Assembly (NCBI GenBank): GCA_003343685.1
Contig: QAKS01000054.1
Coordinates: 8,286 to 13,452 of the forward strand
DNA from: Clostridiales bacterium
GTDB lineage: Bacteria; Bacillota; Clostridia; Christensenellales; Christensenellaceae
Direction of reading: 5' to 3'
Length of the DNA: 5,167 bases
Shown: positions 1-5,153 of the stretch, one piece after another
Layout of the letters: the number at the start of each line of letters is the position of its first letter
Position numbering within the stretch: position 1 is the first letter of the stretch
Position numbers and translations under genes: made by a program
Notes under the pieces: generated by a model
Told to the model about the DNA's origin: nothing
Database searches by the model: none
The model's input: only the letters and a program-made list of their open reading frames with translations

Positions 1-473
1 GTCTTTTTGTCGAGCGCCTCTCCGCTGTAAGAACAGAAGGCCGTCGGGATACACAGAGTGTTTTCTTTAATAAAGGCATAAGACGTAGGATCCCATGACG
101 TATAGCCCCTCGCCTCGAAGGTTGCCCGAAGGCCGCCGGAGGGGAAGCTGGACGCGTCGGGCTCTCCCTTGATCAGCTCCTTGCCCGAAAATTCCATAAT
201 AATGTTGCCGCCGCCGGTCGGGGAGATAAAGCTGTCATGCTTTTCCGCCGTCACCCCTGTCATGGGCTGGAACCAGTGGGTATAATGGGTGGCGCCGTTT
301 GATACCGCCCAGTCTCTCATAGCCGTCGCGACGACGTTAGCCACTGAAATATCCAGATCCTTGCCCTCGCTTATCGTCTTTTGCAGTGCCTTATACGTCT
401 CCTTCGGCAGTCTTTCCTTCATCACGGTATCGTTAAATACCATACTTCCAAACAGTTCCGGGATCCTACTCAT
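1..473 (-). CDS. glnN: Type III glutamine synthetase, N-terminal part (runs off left edge)
   Basis: Glutamine synthetase III makes glutamine from glutamate, ammonia and ATP in the cytoplasm. Only the first 157 residues are visible, out of about 700 usual for the family. I translated the minus strand by hand from the ATG at 473-471, and the frame stays open to the edge. Recognisable GSIII-type stretches are FGSMVFND (8-15), [11 protein letters not shown] (63-73) followed by TAEKHDSF (75-82), [20 protein letters not shown] (95-114), [20 protein letters not shown] (115-134) and [17 protein letters not shown] (141-157). Type I and II enzymes lack these blocks. The catalytic C-terminal part lies outside the window. 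The start is supported by a purine-rich ribosome binding site 7 nt upstream and by the usual family N-terminus. It is divergent from a glutamate synthase operon, so the two halves of the GS-GOGAT cycle share one control region. A leader of about 105 nt with a terminator-like hairpin suggests attenuation. Confidence 0.95.
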   Translation of the reverse strand, partial: MSRIPELFGSMVFNDTVMKERLPKETYKALQKTISEGKDLDISVANVVATAMRDWAVSNGATHYTHWFQPMTGVTAEKHDSFISPTGGGNIIMEFSGKELIKGEPDASSFPSGGLRATFEARGYTSWDPTSYAFIKENTLCIPTAFCSYSGEALDKK

Positions 474-480
474 CTTGTTT

Positions 481-488
481 TCTTCCTT
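481..488 (-). promoter_or_regulatory. Ribosome binding site of glnN
   Basis: On the minus strand this reads AAGGAAGA, an acceptable Shine-Dalgarno sequence 7 nt before the ATG at 473-471. It lies just downstream of the leader hairpin in an A-rich, probably unstructured stretch. It supports the chosen start of glnN. Confidence 0.75.
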
Positions 489-500
489 TCTAAAACTTTT

Positions 501-560
501 TCATAAAACAAATGGCGCCGACATCTTCCCCCTCCTCGGGAGAACGATTGCCGGCGCCAT
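501..560 (-). other. Possible 19-codon leader ORF spanning the glnN attenuator hairpin
   Basis: On the minus strand an ATG at 560-558 opens a frame encoding MAPAIVLPRRGKMSAPFVL and stops at TGA (503-501), just past the hairpin and its U-rich tail. Only a weak GAG stands in a Shine-Dalgarno position 8 nt before the ATG. If translated, ribosomes would run through the hairpin and could control its folding. The composition shows no run of Gln, Glu or Arg codons typical of an amino-acid attenuator. The ORF may be chance. Confidence 0.2.
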
Positions 561-561
561 T
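504..561 (-). terminator. Long hairpin plus U-rich tail in the glnN leader (candidate attenuator)
   Basis: Read on the minus strand, 561-552 (AATGGCGCCG) and 520-511 (CGGCGCCATT) are perfect 10-base complementary arms. The 31 nt between them also fold. GC/GU pairs first, then AUC/GAU, then UUCUCCC pairs with GGGGGAA around a GAGGA loop, with only two single-base bulges. The whole element is therefore a hairpin of about 22 bp. It is followed at once by a U-rich run, UUUGUUUUA, ending near 504, which is the layout of an intrinsic terminator. It lies inside the predicted glnN transcript, between the promoter (585-613) and the start codon, so premature termination is the obvious reading. The tail is interrupted by one G, so the strength is uncertain. 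A role in RNA stability or processing is the alternative. On the plus strand no U-run follows, so the direction is minus only. Confidence 0.75.
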
Positions 562-565
562 GCCG
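552..565 (-). promoter_or_regulatory. Candidate antiterminator hairpin with AAUGGC hexaloop in glnN leader
   Basis: On the minus strand 565-552 reads CGGC-AAUGGC-GCCG, a four-pair GC stem closing a six-base loop with A at position 1 and G at position 4. Its loop and 3' arm are exactly the 5' arm of the big terminator-like hairpin (552-561), so the two structures exclude each other. This is the geometry known for ANTAR-protein antitermination sites, where binding to hexaloop hairpins stops a terminator forming. ANTAR sites normally have two such hairpins. I could not find a convincing first one. The best candidate (loop ACUGUA at 580-575) would need bases from the -10 box, which should not be transcribed. 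Another possible hairpin (579-563, seven-base loop) would compete with this one. Confidence 0.4.
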
Positions 566-584
566 TATCTCAACTACAGTGCTC

Positions 585-613
585 AGTATACTACCCCATC
601 GACGCCCTGTCAA
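585..613 (-). promoter_or_regulatory. Sigma-A type promoter of glnN
   Basis: On the minus strand a perfect -35 box TTGACA (613-608) is followed after exactly 17 bp by TATACT (590-585), one mismatch from the consensus -10. Transcription should begin near 578, giving a leader of about 105 nt before the glnN ATG. An AT-rich block lies directly upstream and could act as an UP element. Confidence 0.85.
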
Positions 614-749
614 CCCCTTTTTTCAATAAAATGCAATATTTTTTTATTTATATTTCAATATATTTTAGTTTTTACATTAATATATCTAAAATAATGGCTT
701 TATTTTTATATATAATGCAATTCTAATTTAAAATTATTGCATTTTTCTA
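614..749. promoter_or_regulatory. AT-rich core of the divergent control region
   Basis: This stretch lies between the two -35 boxes. By hand count it is only about 12% G+C between 619 and 749, against GC-rich genes on both sides. It has long T and A runs and no supportable gene; open frames crossing it give low-complexity F/I/Y-rich translations. Such a segment upstream of two promoters is likely to be bent or to serve as UP elements and regulator-binding DNA. The repeated octamer inside it is listed separately. Confidence 0.65.
630..743. repeat. Three copies of AATGCAAT between the divergent promoters
   Basis: The octamer AATGCAAT occurs on the plus strand at 630-637 and 714-721, and on the minus strand at 736-743 (ATTGCATT on plus). 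The last two form an inverted pair with a 14-bp gap (714-743), ending 6 bp before the -35 box of the right-hand promoter. The first copy is 16 bp upstream of the glnN -35 box. Start-to-start distances are 84 bp (eight turns of 10.5 bp) and 22 bp (about two turns), which would put the sites on one face of the helix. An operator for a nitrogen regulator is possible. The sequence does not resemble the GlnR/TnrA box, and chance repeats in such AT-rich DNA cannot be excluded. Confidence 0.4.
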
Positions 750-778
750 TTGACAACAGTCCTTTCCCTCATTATAAT
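750..778 (+). promoter_or_regulatory. Perfect consensus sigma-A promoter of the glutamate synthase operon
   Basis: TTGACA at 750-755 and TATAAT at 773-778 are both exact consensus hexamers, separated by the optimal 17 bp. The expected start of transcription is near 785, leaving a leader of about 73 nt before the ATG at 858. A promoter this strong normally needs a repressor or a downstream control to be regulated. That fits the operator-like repeats just upstream and the structured leader. Confidence 0.9.
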
Positions 779-798
779 TATCACTGGACACCAAAAAA

Positions 799-816
799 CG
801 ACACAATGGCGTGGCG
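799..816 (+). promoter_or_regulatory. Leader hairpin with AAUGGC hexaloop upstream of the glutamate synthase operon
   Basis: In the predicted leader, CGaCAC (799-804) pairs with GUGgCG (811-816) around the six-base loop AAUGGC (805-810), giving five pairs and one A-G mismatch. The loop is identical to that of the hairpin in the divergent glnN leader and has A at 1 and G at 4, as in ANTAR-bound RNAs. No intrinsic terminator with a U-run follows here, so any control mechanism would have to differ from that of glnN. The stem is modest. The same bases also open a nine-codon frame (806-835, MAWRGGVCK) without a Shine-Dalgarno sequence. Confidence 0.3.
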
Positions 817-846
817 CGGCGGGGTCTGCAAATAATGTTAAGAGTG

Positions 847-850
847 AGGA
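847..850 (+). promoter_or_regulatory. Ribosome binding site deciding the start of the amidotransferase gene
   Basis: AGGA at 847-850, within GAGTGAGGA, stands 7 nt before the ATG at 858-860. The in-frame ATG at 852 is only 1 nt away, too close. The longest open frame begins at a TTG at 750, which is the first half of the -35 box, so that start cannot be transcribed. The start at 858 is therefore preferred. Confidence 0.75.
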
Positions 851-857
851 AATGGTC

Positions 858-1961
858 ATGCTGCAAAAAGAAGGTCAAGTACGCATTCCCTCGGGATGTG
901 CCATATCCGGTATATTCGCGAAGGATGGAAGCCGCATTCCGGGCGACCGGATCGTAACATCCATAGCTACAATGCACGACCGCTCAAACGGACTGGGCGG
1001 CGGCTTTGCCGGCTATGGGATCTATCCCGAATACAAGGAGCTTTACGCTTTTCATATTTTCTATGATTCCCTTGAGGCAAAGTCCGCCTGCGAATCGTTT
1101 CTCGACAGACATTTTGACGTTGTCAACCTCTCTAAAATACCGACAAGGCGAACGCCCGCCATCAAAGACGAGCCTCTTATCTGGCGCTATTTTGTGCGCC
1201 CTCTGCACACAAAGCTGGAGAGCAGTCAGCTCTCCGAGGATGAATTCACCTGCCGCGCCGTTATTAAAATTAACGACCGCATCAGCGGGGCCTACGTCTT
1301 TTCCAGCGGAAAGAACATGGGCGTCTTTAAAGCGGTAGGGTTCCCCGAGGACGTGGGGGAGTTTTACCGTCTGGAGGAATACTCCGGCTACTCATGGACC
1401 GCCCACGGCCGCTATCCGACCAACACGCCGGGCTGGTGGGGCGGTGCTCATCCCTTCGCCCTGCTCGACTATTCCATCGTACACAACGGCGAGATCAGCT
1501 CTTACGACGCCAACCGCCGCCAGATAGAAATGTATGGCTATAAATGCAACCTGCTTACAGATACGGAGGTCATCACATATATATTCGACTTCCTCCTGCG
1601 CAAGCAAAAAATGACCCTCCGGGAGGCTGCCGCTGTCATTGCCGCGCCCTTCTGGAATACCATAGAGCATATGGATGAAGAGGAAAAGGCGCTTTACACT
1701 TATCTTCGGACGGCCTTCTCCAACCTGCTCATCACGGGTCCCTTCTCCATATTGCTGGGCTTCTCCGGCGGGCTTATGGCTCTGAACGACCGTCTCAAGC
1801 TTCGCAGCATGGTTGTCGGAGAAAAGGGTAATATGACCTATATCGCCAGCGAGGAATGCGCCATTCGCATTATCGAGCCGGAACTGGACAGCATCCGCGC
1901 TCCCAAAGGCGGCGAGCCGGTCATCGTGACTCTGAACAGCTGTGCAAAAGGAGGTATGTAA
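858..1961 (+). CDS. Glutamate synthase glutaminase subunit (class II glutamine amidotransferase)
   Basis: This 367-residue protein corresponds to the amidotransferase domain of glutamate synthase made as a separate subunit. It hydrolyses glutamine to glutamate and hands the ammonia to the FMN subunit encoded next. The nucleophile is predicted to be Cys14 in RIPSGCAISGIF (9-20). Class II enzymes need this Cys at the mature N-terminus, so a 13-residue leader peptide is probably removed. Other family blocks are HDRSNGLGGGFAGYGIYPEY (40-59), TAHGRYPTNTPGWWGGAHPF (181-200, like HTRFSTNT...HPF of GltB), VHNGEIS (208-214, glutamine binding) and LTDTEV (233-238). There are no membrane segments. The start at 858 was chosen from the ribosome binding site and the promoter position; a longer frame reaches back to 750 but overlaps the promoter. 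It ends 2 nt before the next gene, which shows a shared operon. Confidence 0.93.
   Translation: MLQKEGQVRIPSGCAISGIFAKDGSRIPGDRIVTSIATMHDRSNGLGGGFAGYGIYPEYKELYAFHIFYDSLEAKSACESFLDRHFDVVNLSKIPTRRTPAIKDEPLIWRYFVRPLHTKLESSQLSEDEFTCRAVIKINDRISGAYVFSSGKNMGVFKAVGFPEDVGEFYRLEEYSGYSWTAHGRYPTNTPGWWGGAHPFALLDYSIVHNGEISSYDANRRQIEMYGYKCNLLTDTEVITYIFDFLLRKQKMTLREAAAVIAAPFWNTIEHMDEEEKALYTYLRTAFSNLLITGPFSILLGFSGGLMALNDRLKLRSMVVGEKGNMTYIASEECAIRIIEPELDSIRAPKGGEPVIVTLNSCAKGGM
1948..1954 (+). promoter_or_regulatory. Strong ribosome binding site of the glutamate synthase core subunit
   Basis: AAGGAGG lies 9 nt before the ATG at 1964, inside the last codons of the amidotransferase gene. It fixes the start of the core subunit at 1964. 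The frame is open back to 1856, but there it only overlaps the upstream gene. Confidence 0.9.
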
Positions 1962-1963
1962 GC

Positions 1964-3469
1964 ATGTCAATTGATTTTCTGTATCCGGATTATGAAGTAG
2001 TCAGAAACAGAGACCGCTGCATCGCCTGCAAGGTCTGCGCGAGACAGTGTTCCAACGAGGTTCACAGTTATGACGAAGGGCTGGGCATGATGGTTGCCGA
2101 CGACAGCAAATGTGTCAACTGCCACCGCTGCGTATCCCTATGTCCCACCCGCGCGCTGAAAATAGTCAAAACGGACCATACCTTTAAGGAAAACTCCAAC
2201 TGGAGAGGCGATACCATTGCCGAAATTTATCGTCAGGCGGGCACAGGCGGCGTCCTTCTTTCCAGCATGGGCAACCCCAGAGAATTTCCCGTCTACTGGG
2301 ATAAGCTGCTGATCAACGCCTCGCAGGTAACAAACCCGTCTATCGATCCGCTTCGCGAGCCTATGGAGACGCGCGTCTTTCTCGGGAAAAAACCGGATGG
2401 CATTGAACGCAGCGCAGACGGACGCATCATACCAAACCTGTCTCCCCAGATCGAGCTCGCGGTTCCCGTCATGTTTTCTGCCATGAGTTACGGTTCCATC
2501 AGCTATAACGCTCACGCCAGCCTTGCGCGGGCTGCAGAGTCGCTCGGCATTTGCTATAATACAGGCGAAGGCGGCCTCCATGAGGACTTTTACCGGTACG
2601 GCAAAAACACTATTGTACAGGTCGCCAGCGGGCGATTCGGGGTACATAGGGATTATCTGTCTGCAGGCGCCGCCATAGAAATCAAGATGGGTCAGGGCGC
2701 CAAGCCCGGCATCGGCGGGCATCTGCCCGGCGCGAAGATCGTAGGCGATGTTTCGCGCACACGCATGATTCCCGAAGGCAGCGATGCCATTTCCCCCGCG
2801 CCGCACCACGACATCTACTCCATCGAGGATCTGCGCCAGCTCGTCTACTCCCTAAAGGAGGCCAGCGACTATAAAAAGCCGGTGATCGTAAAAATCGCCG
2901 CCGTTCACAACGTCGCCGCCATAGCGAGCGGCATTGCGCGGAGCGGCGCAGACATCATCGCTATAGATGGCTTCCGCGGCGGCACAGGCGCCGCCCCCAC
3001 CCGAATCCGCGATAATGTAGGCATTCCCATCGAGCTGGCTCTCGCCAGCGTAGACCAACGCCTCCGCGAGGAGGGTATCCGCAACAATGTCAGCATTGTC
3101 GTCGGCGGCAGCATCCGCAGCAGCGCAGACGTGGTCAAGGCCATCGCTCTGGGCGCGGACGCGGTCTACATCGCCACCGCCGCACTGCTGGCGCTGGGAT
3201 GCCATCTCTGCCGCACATGTCAGCTGGGCCGCTGCAACTGGGGAATCGCCACGCAGCGCCCCGATCTGGTAAAACGCCTGAATCCGGAAATCGGCTATAA
3301 ACGCCTTGTCAATCTAGTCAGCGCGTGGGACCACGAAATCAAAGAGATGATGGGCGGCATGGGCATTAACTCCATTGAAGCGCTGCGCGGCAACAGGCTG
3401 ATGCTCCGCGGCGTAGGCCTGAACGAAAAAGAGCTGGAGATACTCGGCGTAAAGCATGCCGGAGAATAG
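1964..3469 (+). CDS. gltB: Glutamate synthase core subunit: two 4Fe-4S clusters plus FMN synthase domain
   Basis: This 501-residue cytoplasmic protein is the central domain of glutamate synthase. It receives ammonia and reductively aminates 2-oxoglutarate on FMN. Residues 19-29 (C19, C22, C25, C29) and 50-60 (C50, C53, C56, C60) are two classic 4Fe-4S motifs, a ferredoxin head absent from ordinary bacterial GltB. The (beta/alpha)8 FMN domain follows, with PVMFSAMSYGSIS (168-180), GEGG (201-204), EIKMGQGAKPGIGGHLPGAK (239-258), SPAPHHDIYSIEDL (277-290), AVHNVAAIASGIARSGAD (313-330), DGFRGGTGAAPTRIRDNVG (335-353) and GGSIRSSADVVKAIALGADA (381-400). C413, C419 and C424 match the three cysteines that bind the 3Fe-4S cluster of GltB, and an extra C416 lies between them. 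This matches the split archaeal-type enzyme, which lacks the separate GltD subunit. It is 12 nt upstream of the ferredoxin gene and has no frame damage. Confidence 0.95.
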   Translation: MSIDFLYPDYEVVRNRDRCIACKVCARQCSNEVHSYDEGLGMMVADDSKCVNCHRCVSLCPTRALKIVKTDHTFKENSNWRGDTIAEIYRQAGTGGVLLSSMGNPREFPVYWDKLLINASQVTNPSIDPLREPMETRVFLGKKPDGIERSADGRIIPNLSPQIELAVPVMFSAMSYGSISYNAHASLARAAESLGICYNTGEGGLHEDFYRYGKNTIVQVASGRFGVHRDYLSAGAAIEIKMGQGAKPGIGGHLPGAKIVGDVSRTRMIPEGSDAISPAPHHDIYSIEDLRQLVYSLKEASDYKKPVIVKIAAVHNVAAIASGIARSGADIIAIDGFRGGTGAAPTRIRDNVGIPIELALASVDQRLREEGIRNNVSIVVGGSIRSSADVVKAIALGADAVYIATAALLALGCHLCRTCQLGRCNWGIATQRPDLVKRLNPEIGYKRLVNLVSAWDHEIKEMMGGMGINSIEALRGNRLMLRGVGLNEKELEILGVKHAGE

Positions 3470-3481
3470 GACGGTACCGAT

Positions 3482-3910
3482 ATGAAACGAATCTATGTCA
3501 ACGAAGAGTGGTGCCTCGCGTGCCACCTGTGCGAATATTACTGTGCTTTCGCCAATTCCGACGAGCCGGATATGGTAAAGGCGCTGAAAAACAGGCAAAT
3601 CAATCCCCGCATCAGGATCGAGGAGGGTGACGGCATCAGCTTTGCCGTGTCCTGCCGCCACTGCGAGGAGCCATACTGCGTGAAGGGCTGCATATCCGGC
3701 GCACTGTCTATCGAGGACGGCGTAATTCACATAGACAGCAGCAAATGCGTCGGATGCTATACCTGCATTCTCTCATGTCCCTACGGTGCAGTGATGCCGT
3801 CCGACACCGGGGCCATTCAGAAATGCGAGCTGTGCATGAACAACTCTGCCGGCGCGCCCGCCTGTGTCAAAGGCTGCCCCAATCAGGCTATCGTATACGA
3901 GGAGAGATGA
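3482..3910 (+). CDS. Poly-ferredoxin with four 4Fe-4S motifs, likely electron carrier of glutamate synthase
   Basis: This 142-residue protein has 16 cysteines in four complete groups: C11/C14/C17/C21, C58/C61/C66/C70, C89/C92/C95/C99 (followed by Pro) and C115/C118/C128/C132. That arrangement is the one seen in HycB/CooF/DmsB-type iron-sulfur subunits, which carry electrons between a reductase and a catalytic partner. No signal peptide is present, so it should act in the cytoplasm. The gene sits between the FMN subunit and an FAD oxidoreductase, so I infer that it relays electrons from NAD(P)H via the flavoprotein to the glutamate synthase core; the exact partners are not shown by sequence. 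Only a poor Shine-Dalgarno candidate precedes the ATG (AGG, 11 nt away), which suggests coupling to translation of the upstream gene. The start fits the usual MKRIYVNEEWCLAC family opening. Confidence 0.92.
   Translation: MKRIYVNEEWCLACHLCEYYCAFANSDEPDMVKALKNRQINPRIRIEEGDGISFAVSCRHCEEPYCVKGCISGALSIEDGVIHIDSSKCVGCYTCILSCPYGAVMPSDTGAIQKCELCMNNSAGAPACVKGCPNQAIVYEER
3899..3904 (+). promoter_or_regulatory. Ribosome binding site of the FAD oxidoreductase gene
   Basis: GAGGAG lies 8 nt before the ATG at 3913 but only 2 nt before the in-frame ATG at 3907, which overlaps the upstream stop as ATGA. Spacing favours 3913, giving an N-terminus of MKYVIIGNSA. The alternative start would add only Met-Thr. 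Confidence 0.75.
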
Positions 3911-3912
3911 CC

Positions 3913-5142
3913 ATGAAATATGTGATAATCGGGAATTCGGCGGCTGCCGTCGGCGCAATCGAGGGGATCCGCACCATAGACCGCGAGGGGGACATTACGC
4001 TGATCGCAAGCGAACCCCACCACACATACGGACGCCCGCTCATTTCCTATCTGCTTATGGGAAAGACAGACCGGGAGCGGATGAAATACCGTCCCGACAG
4101 CTTTTACAGCGACAACGGCGTAACCCCCCTACTGGGACGCACCGCAGAAAAGATAGAAGGCGGATGCGTGGTGATGGACGGCGGCGACAGAGTGCCTTAC
4201 GACAGACTGCTGATCGCAACAGGCTCCCGCCCCTTCGTTCCCCCCATGGACGGTCTAGACCGTGTGGAGAAAAAATTCTCCTTCATGACGCTGGATGACG
4301 CGCTCGCTTTGGAACAGGAGCTCACGCCCGATAAAAAGGTTCTCATCATCGGCGCGGGGCTGATCGGCCTCAAATGCGCAGAGGGCATCTCGGGCAGAGT
4401 CGGCTCCATCACCGTTGTCGATCTGGCCGACCGGGTTCTGCCCAGCATATTGGACGAGCGCGGCTCGACCATCGTCCAAGAGCATCTGGAGCAAAAGGGC
4501 ATCTCCTTTATTTTAAACGACAGCGTCGCATCCTTCGGCAAAAACAGTGCCGCGCTCAAAAGCGGAAAGGCGCCGATTGATTTTGACATCCTCGTCGTTG
4601 CCGTCGGCGTGCGCCCCAACGTGGAGCTCGCGCAGCAGGCCGGCATTTCCGTAGGCCGCGGTATCACCGTAAACGCAAAGAGCGAGACGTCTATGGCCGG
4701 CGTATATGCCGCAGGCGACTGCACCGAGTGTACCGATATGCTTTCGGGCAACAAAAAAATACTCGCGCTTTTGCCCAACGCCTATATGCAGGGCGAAACG
4801 GCGGGCATCAACATGGCGGGCGGAAACGCGTCCTTTGAAAAGGCCATTCCAATGAACGCCATGGGCGTCCTCGGGCTGCACATGGTGACGGCAGGCAGCT
4901 ATGACGGAGAGATTTACACAGAGGACAAAGGCGACGGCTCCTATAAGCTGCTGGCAACCCGCGCCGACCGTCTCGTCGGCTTCATCATTATCGGCAATGT
5001 GGAGCGGGCAGGCATTTACACCTCACTCATACGCGAAAAGACGCCGCTCTCCTCGCTGGATTTTGACCTGATTAAAACAAAGCCGCAGTTGATGGCATTT
5101 TCCAGACGCGACCGCGCACACAAACTTTCGGAACCGGGTTAA
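3913..5142 (+). CDS. NAD(P)/FAD-dependent oxidoreductase, likely reductase subunit of glutamate synthase
   Basis: This 409-residue flavoprotein is of the rubredoxin reductase / NirB-like pyridine nucleotide-disulfide oxidoreductase fold. The FAD-binding N-terminus is VIIGNSAAAVGAIEGIR (4-20), with the related NSAAA form instead of the usual GxGxxG. LLIATGSRP (99-107) is the conserved ATG motif. VLIIGAGLIGLKCAEG (143-158) is the NAD(P)H dinucleotide fold. VGVRPN (231-236) and VYAAGDC (264-270) close the second FAD site. No CxxC redox pair is seen, so electrons probably leave through an iron-sulfur partner, plausibly the ferredoxin encoded 2 nt upstream. It is shorter than and different from GltD, which carries its own iron-sulfur motifs, and I infer that it replaces GltD here. 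Cofactor choice between NADH and NADPH is not certain from the sequence. An unrelated role such as nitrite or rubredoxin reduction is less likely in this operon. Confidence 0.9.
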   Translation: MKYVIIGNSAAAVGAIEGIRTIDREGDITLIASEPHHTYGRPLISYLLMGKTDRERMKYRPDSFYSDNGVTPLLGRTAEKIEGGCVVMDGGDRVPYDRLLIATGSRPFVPPMDGLDRVEKKFSFMTLDDALALEQELTPDKKVLIIGAGLIGLKCAEGISGRVGSITVVDLADRVLPSILDERGSTIVQEHLEQKGISFILNDSVASFGKNSAALKSGKAPIDFDILVVAVGVRPNVELAQQAGISVGRGITVNAKSETSMAGVYAAGDCTECTDMLSGNKKILALLPNAYMQGETAGINMAGGNASFEKAIPMNAMGVLGLHMVTAGSYDGEIYTEDKGDGSYKLLATRADRLVGFIIIGNVERAGIYTSLIREKTPLSSLDFDLIKTKPQLMAFSRRDRAHKLSEPG

Positions 5143-5147
5143 GGAGG
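5141..5147 (+). promoter_or_regulatory. Ribosome binding site of the next operon gene
   Basis: AAGGAGG overlaps the TAA stop of the oxidoreductase gene and stands 6 nt before the ATG at 5154. It shows that another gene of the same operon begins at the edge of the window. Confidence 0.85.
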
Positions 5148-5153
5148 CACAGG

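Noticed and set aside
289..726. 145-codon plus-strand open frame across the start of glnN and the intergenic region
   Set aside because: It is antisense to the clear glnN N-terminus, and its second half is low-complexity F/I/Y-rich translation of AT-rich DNA that contains a promoter.
474..749. GlnR/TnrA-type operator (TGTNA-N7-TNACA)
   Set aside because: I found no convincing match to this palindrome; the only clear repeated word is AATGCAAT.
785..857. Riboswitch, T-box or intrinsic terminator in the glutamate synthase leader
   Set aside because: The leader is only about 73 nt, has no U-run after a stem and no T-box sequence. A weak pairing of GGACACC (786-792) with GGGGTCT (821-827) is not enough.
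1856..1963. Upstream extension of the core GOGAT subunit
   Set aside because: The extension only overlaps the previous gene in another frame, while AAGGAGG sits at the right distance from the ATG at 1964.
1392..1970. 192-codon minus-strand open frame opposite the amidotransferase gene
   Set aside because: It lies wholly opposite a gene with clear family motifs, shows no motifs of its own and has no ribosome binding site that I could see.
2138..2809. 223-codon minus-strand open frame opposite the core GOGAT subunit
   Set aside because: It is a shadow of a GC-rich coding region; its translation resembles no family, and the plus-strand gene is conserved throughout.
3745..3912. Upstream extension of the FAD oxidoreductase
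   Set aside because: It overlaps the ferredoxin gene and places 56 unrelated residues before the FAD-binding strand that should be at the N-terminus.
4197..4778. 193-codon minus-strand open frame opposite the flavoprotein gene
   Set aside because: It has Ser/Arg/Pro-rich shadow composition and lies inside an intact FAD oxidoreductase gene.
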